Shown: positions 5,896-8,996 of the stretch, piece by piece
How the letters are laid out: each line of letters opens with the position of its first letter
How positions within the stretch are numbered: the first letter of the stretch is position 1
Assembly (NCBI GenBank): GCA_913046125.1
Contig: CAJWRL010000031.1
Span: 1-8,996, forward strand
Direction: 5' to 3'
DNA length: 8,996 nucleotides
From: an uncultured Gammaproteobacteria bacterium
GTDB taxonomy: Bacteria; Pseudomonadota; Gammaproteobacteria; GCA-002705445; GCA-002716945
Position numbers and translations under genes: made by a program
The notes under the pieces: model-generated
The model's input: the letters and a program-made list of their open reading frames with translations, nothing else
Database searches by the model: none
What the model was told of the DNA's origin: nothing

Positions 5896-6473
5896 AATTA
5901 GAGCCTAAAGATCTTCTCTCACTTGAAGAATATGATTCTAAGAGAGACTCAATAAAAAAAGAATTAATTATTCATAAAAAAAATAGAACAATCAGTATTG
6001 GTGATAACATTGTTCTTATATTTGAAGATTATATGACTATCAAATATCAAGTACAGGAAATGCTGAGGATAGAAAAAATTTTCAATAAGAAGGAAATTCA
6101 AGAAGAAATTGATGCATACAATCCCCTCATACCTGATGGGACAAATCTTAAAGCCACGATGTTGATAATGTTCCCTGACGTTGAAGTTAGAAGAGAGATG
6201 TTATTCAAACTCCATGATATAGAAAACAACATTTGGTTATCTTCCGGCGGTAAAAAAATCATAGCTTATGCGGATGAAGATTTAGACAGGAGTACAGATG
6301 AGAAAACATCCGCAGTTCACTTTTTGCGTTTTCAGCTTGAACAAGAGGACATAGCTGATTTCATTTCGAGTTCTGAAGTGAAAATAGGCGTTGATCACCC
6401 AGAGTATAATAAGGAAATTGTATTAGACAGCTTCGCCAAGAAAAGTTTACAAGGCGATCTTAAAACAAATTAA
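5892..6473 (+). CDS. DUF3501 family protein
   Basis: This 193-residue protein matches the DUF3501 pattern as I know it. The N-terminus reads KLEPKDLLSLEEYDSKRD, followed by HKKNRTISIGDN (28-39) and LIFEDYMTIKYQVQEMLRIEKIF split over 42-64. DAYNPLIPDGTNLKAT (74-89), FPDVEVRRE (94-102), DEDLDRSTDEKTSAVHFLRF within 128-147 and IGVDHPEY (165-172) come next. Its biochemical role is unknown. It carries no cysteine, signal peptide or membrane segment. Members commonly sit next to rubrerythrin and the CCG-domain Fe-S protein in proteobacteria, so a role in the same peroxide or metal pathway is likely; this is inference from context. Translation is coupled to the Fe-S gene through ATGA. The stop is 4 bp from the convergent fur-like stop, with no room for a terminator. 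Confidence 0.93.
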   Translation: MKLEPKDLLSLEEYDSKRDSIKKELIIHKKNRTISIGDNIVLIFEDYMTIKYQVQEMLRIEKIFNKKEIQEEIDAYNPLIPDGTNLKATMLIMFPDVEVRREMLFKLHDIENNIWLSSGGKKIIAYADEDLDRSTDEKTSAVHFLRFQLEQEDIADFISSSEVKIGVDHPEYNKEIVLDSFAKKSLQGDLKTN

Positions 6474-6477
6474 ATTA

Positions 6478-6876
6478 TTATTTATTCTTTGCCTTGATTA
6501 ATACTTCTGTGCTCTCGATCTGCAGAGTTTTTGGTAATTCTGGGAGTTCTGCAAAAACAATCTTATCATGGTCAATATCAGTTAGAGTGCTCATAGTCGT
6601 GTTGTAAAGGTGATGATGATTATCTAGATTAGTATCATAGAACTTCAATTCATTATCTATATTTATTGTCTTTAACATTCCTTTTTCCTCCAATAAAGAT
6701 AGAGTATTATATATTGTTGCCATAGAAATATGCAATTTCTTCTTGTCAGCCATTGCTATTAGTTCACTAGCAGTAAAATGCTGTTTCTTTGCAAATATTA
6801 GCTGCGCTAAGTCAACCCTCTGTTTTGTAGGGGTTACGTTTAAATCTCTATATATACTCTCGTATTTGTCGTCCAT
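6478..6876 (-). CDS. Fur-family regulator, Irr/PerR-like
   Basis: This 132-residue DNA-binding repressor of the Fur superfamily has a winged helix in residues 1-82. TPTKQRVDLAQLIF (15-28), FTASELI and the recognition helix ISMATIYNTLSLLEEKG (50-66) are all recognisable. FYDTNLDNHHHLYN (79-92) carries the family His cluster. The C-terminal part (TLTDID, FAELPELP, IESTEVLIKAK) follows the Irr pattern. There is no cysteine, so the structural CxxC zinc sites of Fur and PerR are missing, as in Irr. No heme-regulatory CP motif is present either. It converges on the rubrerythrin operon (4 bp between stops), so it likely senses iron or peroxide and acts at the palindromes near 3982-4065. The ATG has no Shine-Dalgarno and lies 6 nt after a perfect TATAAT, suggesting a leaderless mRNA. 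Irr-like versus PerR-like function is not resolved. Confidence 0.9.
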   Translation of the reverse strand: MDDKYESIYRDLNVTPTKQRVDLAQLIFAKKQHFTASELIAMADKKKLHISMATIYNTLSLLEEKGMLKTINIDNELKFYDTNLDNHHHLYNTTMSTLTDIDHDKIVFAELPELPKTLQIESTEVLIKAKNK

Positions 6877-6914
6877 GCAGGTATTATAATATATTAATAT
6901 GAAAACACTAATAA
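6877..6914 (-). promoter_or_regulatory. Promoter of the fur-like gene, AT palindrome
   Basis: A leftward TATAAT occupies 6888-6883 with ACCTGC between it and the ATG, so transcription would begin at or next to the start codon. The -10 lies in the perfect palindrome TATTATAATA (6882-6891), a possible autoregulatory site. No clear -35 is seen. Confidence 0.4.
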
Positions 6915-7802
6915 TTATTTATAAGTTTTTTCTAATATAGTATGGATCACAGAAGAGTCGAACTCGGATAGACCTTCCCTTTCCGCGCGGTTCATCGCTT
7001 TTTCAACTTGATTTAATCCTTTCAGATTTAAGCCCATGTTTTTGATTAAATTTTTAGCTATTTTGAGATCTTTATGATGAAGAGATAGCTTAAAACCAGG
7101 TTTATAGTCAGACGTAATCATTCTTTTTCCATGAACCTCTAAAATTTTACTATTAGCGTAGCCAGCGAGTAGAGCTTCTCTAATTATCATTGGATTTATA
7201 TCTGACTTCTTTGCAATAGTTATAATCTCACTAATACTTTGGATAGTTTGTGCCACTAAGATTTGATTGCAAGCTTTGCAAACTTGACCTGATCCACTCT
7301 TACCTATATATGTTATTTTGCTACCAAGAATAGACAGAATAAATTTGACTTTGAGATAAGCTGATTTATCTCCACCAACCATAATTGATAATTCACCAGA
7401 TTTTGCGCCAGCCTCACCACCTGATACAGGAGCATCCACGAGATAGGATTTTCTTGCTCGTAATTTATCATTTATATATCTTGTGCCCTCAGGTGATATT
7501 GTACTCATGTCTATTACAATAGAGCCGATTTGTAGATTGTTGATAATTCCATTTTTACCAATGACAATATTTTCGACATCTTTTGTATTTGGGAGGTTCG
7601 TCAGGATGACTTTAGTGAATTTTGAAATATCACTAGGATCTGGAATAAACTTGCCTCCAATCTTTGATATTTCATCTATTATTCGTTTCTTCCTCGCATA
7701 GAAATAAACCTCAATGTCATTTTTAATTAAGTTTATGACCATTGGTTTTCCCATAATGCCCAAACCAATAAATCCAACCTTGTTTTTTTTAGCGCTCTTC
7801 AT
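6915..7802 (-). CDS. Beta-hydroxyacid dehydrogenase (GarR/3-hydroxyisobutyrate dehydrogenase family)
   Basis: This 295-residue NAD(P)-dependent reductase interconverts a small 3-hydroxy acid and its semialdehyde. The Rossmann motif VGFIGLGIMGKPM (9-21) carries GxGxxG at G13, G15 and G18. LTNLP (67-71) and VIDMST (96-101) follow. The substrate loop DAPVSGGEAGAKSGELSIMVGG covers 123-144. GQVCKACNQ (172-180) holds the catalytic Lys176, with N179 and Q180, and SLHHKDL (240-246) holds the second conserved Lys at 244. Overall it is closest to tartronate-semialdehyde reductases (GarR/GlxR), but 3-hydroxyisobutyrate dehydrogenase and succinic-semialdehyde reductase share all of these features, so no symbol is given. 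The N-terminus is a few Lys-rich residues longer than E. coli GarR. It lies upstream of the fur-like gene on the same strand (38 bp) and is divergent from holA by 26 bp. A TATACT at 7819-7814 is a possible -10. Confidence 0.9.
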   Translation of the reverse strand: MKSAKKNKVGFIGLGIMGKPMVINLIKNDIEVYFYARKKRIIDEISKIGGKFIPDPSDISKFTKVILTNLPNTKDVENIVIGKNGIINNLQIGSIVIDMSTISPEGTRYINDKLRARKSYLVDAPVSGGEAGAKSGELSIMVGGDKSAYLKVKFILSILGSKITYIGKSGSGQVCKACNQILVAQTIQSISEIITIAKKSDINPMIIREALLAGYANSKILEVHGKRMITSDYKPGFKLSLHHKDLKIAKNLIKNMGLNLKGLNQVEKAMNRAEREGLSEFDSSVIHTILEKTYK

Positions 7803-7828
7803 CTGTGATATATAGTATAATTTAAATC
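7803..7828. promoter_or_regulatory. Divergent promoter region between the dehydrogenase and holA
   Basis: This 26 bp spacer contains a rightward TATAAT at 7816-7821, 7 nt before the holA ATG, and a leftward TATACT at 7819-7814, 11 nt before the dehydrogenase ATG. Neither gene has a Shine-Dalgarno. Because holA is separated from lptE here, it needs its own promoter, and this is the only candidate visible. Confidence 0.4.
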
Positions 7829-8788
7829 ATGATACTTGATTATGTTAAATTTAAGAATTTCCCACTTACAGCAGGAATACCATTATTTTTGGTGCACGGT
7901 AATCCAAGGAATATAAGCAATGAAATAGAGCGAGATATAATCAATTTCTTCAGAAAATTAGATTTCAAAACAGTAAATTATGTTATAGATGATGATACGC
8001 AAACAGAAGACATAAAGAGTAATTTATATGAACAGTCACTTTTTGAGGAAAAGAAATTATTTGTAATAAACATAGTATCTAAATCAATTCCTATGAATAT
8101 GAAAAAACTTGTTGATGAATGGATTTCTCAACATACTGAAGACAGAATTATCTTCAAGTTAGACAGACAATCAGCATCATTTAAAAAAACTAACCTTTAT
8201 AAAAATATTTCTAACATAGCATGTGTGGTGGAAATATATGAACTCAAAGGTCAAGTGCTAGAACGATGGGTTACTGGTAAGTGTAAGGCAAATAATATTG
8301 AGTTTAATCAAGACTATATCAAAGAGTTGATTGATTTAAACCTAAATAATACTCTCTCAATCTCACAATCGGTTTATTTAAAAGGTCTAATGGGTAGTAA
8401 AATGAATTCTATGATTGAGAGCTCTAAATATTCTGAGTATGATCTCATCGATACACTTCTCAATAAAGATGCTAAAAGATTCCTCAAAGTAAGTAGCTAT
8501 CTAAGAGAAATAGACACATCTCTGTCATACATTATTTTCTTGATCAACCAAGAGCTTGAGAAAATTTATTCATTAATAAAGCCAACGACGTCAAAGCCAT
8601 ATATTCCCTCTTTTTTGATGACAAAATATATAAGTGCGTCAAAAAAATATACTTTAGACGAACTCTTATTTTTATTAAAAAATATTGCTAGCATTGATAT
8701 AAAATCAAAATATATGTCAAAAAAATCTAATCCTTGGGTGAGCTTTAATAGTTTATTCCATAACTTGATGAGTAAACGTGCAGAATGA
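7829..8788 (+). CDS. holA: DNA polymerase III delta subunit
   Basis: HolA (delta) is the clamp-opening subunit of the gamma/tau complex that loads the beta sliding clamp. The 319-residue product is slightly shorter than E. coli delta (343). Family-like features are LFLVHGNPRNISNEIERDI (about 19-37, the usual L..G.d..l...), the EQSLFEEKKLFVINI block (about 68-82, which contains the SLF element that contacts the clamp), DRIIFKLDRQSASFKKT (about 105-121), and the segment LKGQVLERWV (about 139-148). The C-terminal helical domain follows (LIDTLLNKDAKRFLKV, LIDLNLNN). Sequence conservation in the family is low, so the call also rests on context. It ends with an ATGA overlap with proA, and it normally follows lptE, which here lies 5.9 kb upstream. 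The ATG is preceded by TATAAT 7 nt away and no ribosome site. Confidence 0.86.
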   Translation: MILDYVKFKNFPLTAGIPLFLVHGNPRNISNEIERDIINFFRKLDFKTVNYVIDDDTQTEDIKSNLYEQSLFEEKKLFVINIVSKSIPMNMKKLVDEWISQHTEDRIIFKLDRQSASFKKTNLYKNISNIACVVEIYELKGQVLERWVTGKCKANNIEFNQDYIKELIDLNLNNTLSISQSVYLKGLMGSKMNSMIESSKYSEYDLIDTLLNKDAKRFLKVSSYLREIDTSLSYIIFLINQELEKIYSLIKPTTSKPYIPSFLMTKYISASKKYTLDELLFLLKNIASIDIKSKYMSKKSNPWVSFNSLFHNLMSKRAE

Positions 8789-8996
8789 TTAAACAAAAAA
8801 TAAAAAATTATGTTTTAGGTGTCTGTCGTGCGTCTCACGAAGCATCTAAGCTATCCAGAACCTTATCAAATACTCAGAGGAATAAGATATTAAATAGCAT
8901 AATAGGTCAGCTTAGTGATCATAAAGATCATATCTTCAAAAGAAACTCTCTTGATGTAAAGAATGCAATCAAAAATAAAATGTCAGATGCACTGAT
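8785..8996 (+). CDS. proA: Gamma-glutamyl phosphate reductase, N-terminal part (runs off the right edge)
   Basis: ProA reduces glutamyl-5-phosphate to glutamate-5-semialdehyde with NADPH in proline synthesis. Seventy codons are present after the ATG at 8785, which overlaps the holA stop (ATGA, 8785-8788). The N-terminal helix pattern CRASHEASKLSRTLSNTQRN matches the family opening (AKxASxxLAxLSxxxKN). It continues with KILNSIIGQLSDHKDHIFKRNSLDVKNAIKN, equivalent to the stretch ending in N..D...A in E. coli ProA, then MSDAL where others have LSEAMLDRL. The cofactor-binding and catalytic Cys regions lie beyond the window. Coupling to holA suggests co-transcription. Confidence 0.88.
   Translation, partial: MIKQKIKNYVLGVCRASHEASKLSRTLSNTQRNKILNSIIGQLSDHKDHIFKRNSLDVKNAIKNKMSDAL

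Noticed and set aside
7483..7701. A 72-aa hydrophobic + strand frame inside the dehydrogenase gene
   Set aside because: It is antisense to the conserved Rossmann region; the hydrophobicity comes from the complementary strand's codons.
8566..8796. A 76-aa minus-strand frame at the holA/proA overlap
   Set aside because: It is antisense to holA and proA, has no promoter or ribosome site, and resembles no family.
1..8996. CRISPR arrays, tRNA or rRNA genes, transposons, phage genes or a defence system
   Set aside because: I saw no regularly spaced repeats, cloverleaf-like sequences, transposase or nuclease motifs on either strand.

Overview
The window is a low-GC, tightly packed bacterial contig that looks like two pieces of different origin joined near position 830. 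The left ~0.82 kb reads leftwards and carries the 3' end of ispH and the 5' end of nqrA. Both proteins look like Bacteroidota versions (CRQVSNR and GATSTPMWLME in IspH; AIKPTDFH, KFTSPVSG and RGEKRK in NqrA). The right ~8.2 kb begins in the middle of leuS and looks gammaproteobacterial: leuS-lptE, holA, a class 2 pyrD and proA. Its low GC, short overlapping genes and near-absence of spacers suggest a streamlined marine gammaproteobacterium, possibly SAR86-like; that placement is inference. ispH and leuS point away from each other and both lack their 5' parts exactly at the join. An assembly chimera is therefore the most likely explanation.

Right-hand layout: leuS (3' part) and lptE overlap at ATGA. 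Converging on lptE is a glyoxalase-II-like metallo-hydrolase gene. It is divergent from a 98-residue protein of unknown function, whose stop codon overlaps that of the convergent pyrD. A divergent intergenic region then drives rightward transcription of a three-gene set: a rubredoxin-less rubrerythrin, a GlpC/HdrD-like iron-sulfur protein and a DUF3501 protein. This region holds a good sigma70-type promoter (TTGACA-17-TAGAAT), a palindrome resembling the Irr/ICE operator lying over the -10, and a Fur-box-like 19-mer further upstream. A cysteine-free Irr/PerR-like Fur-family regulator converges on this set from the right, preceded on its strand by a beta-hydroxyacid dehydrogenase (GarR/HIBADH family). 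holA and the start of proA follow on the + strand, overlapping at ATGA.

In enterobacteria leuS-lptE-holA are contiguous. Here about 5.9 kb of mostly stress- and metal-related genes separates lptE from holA. The likely theme is peroxide defence: rubrerythrin reduces H2O2, the Fe-S protein is a candidate electron donor, DUF3501 is a conserved partner of unknown role, and the nearby Fur-family regulator probably acts through the palindromes in front of rubrerythrin. Several right-hand genes (hydrolase, fur, holA) have a perfect TATAAT 6-8 nt before the start codon and no Shine-Dalgarno sequence, which suggests leaderless transcripts. No tRNA, rRNA, CRISPR array, transposase or insertion sequence was seen, and no stretch over 300 bases lacks a gene.
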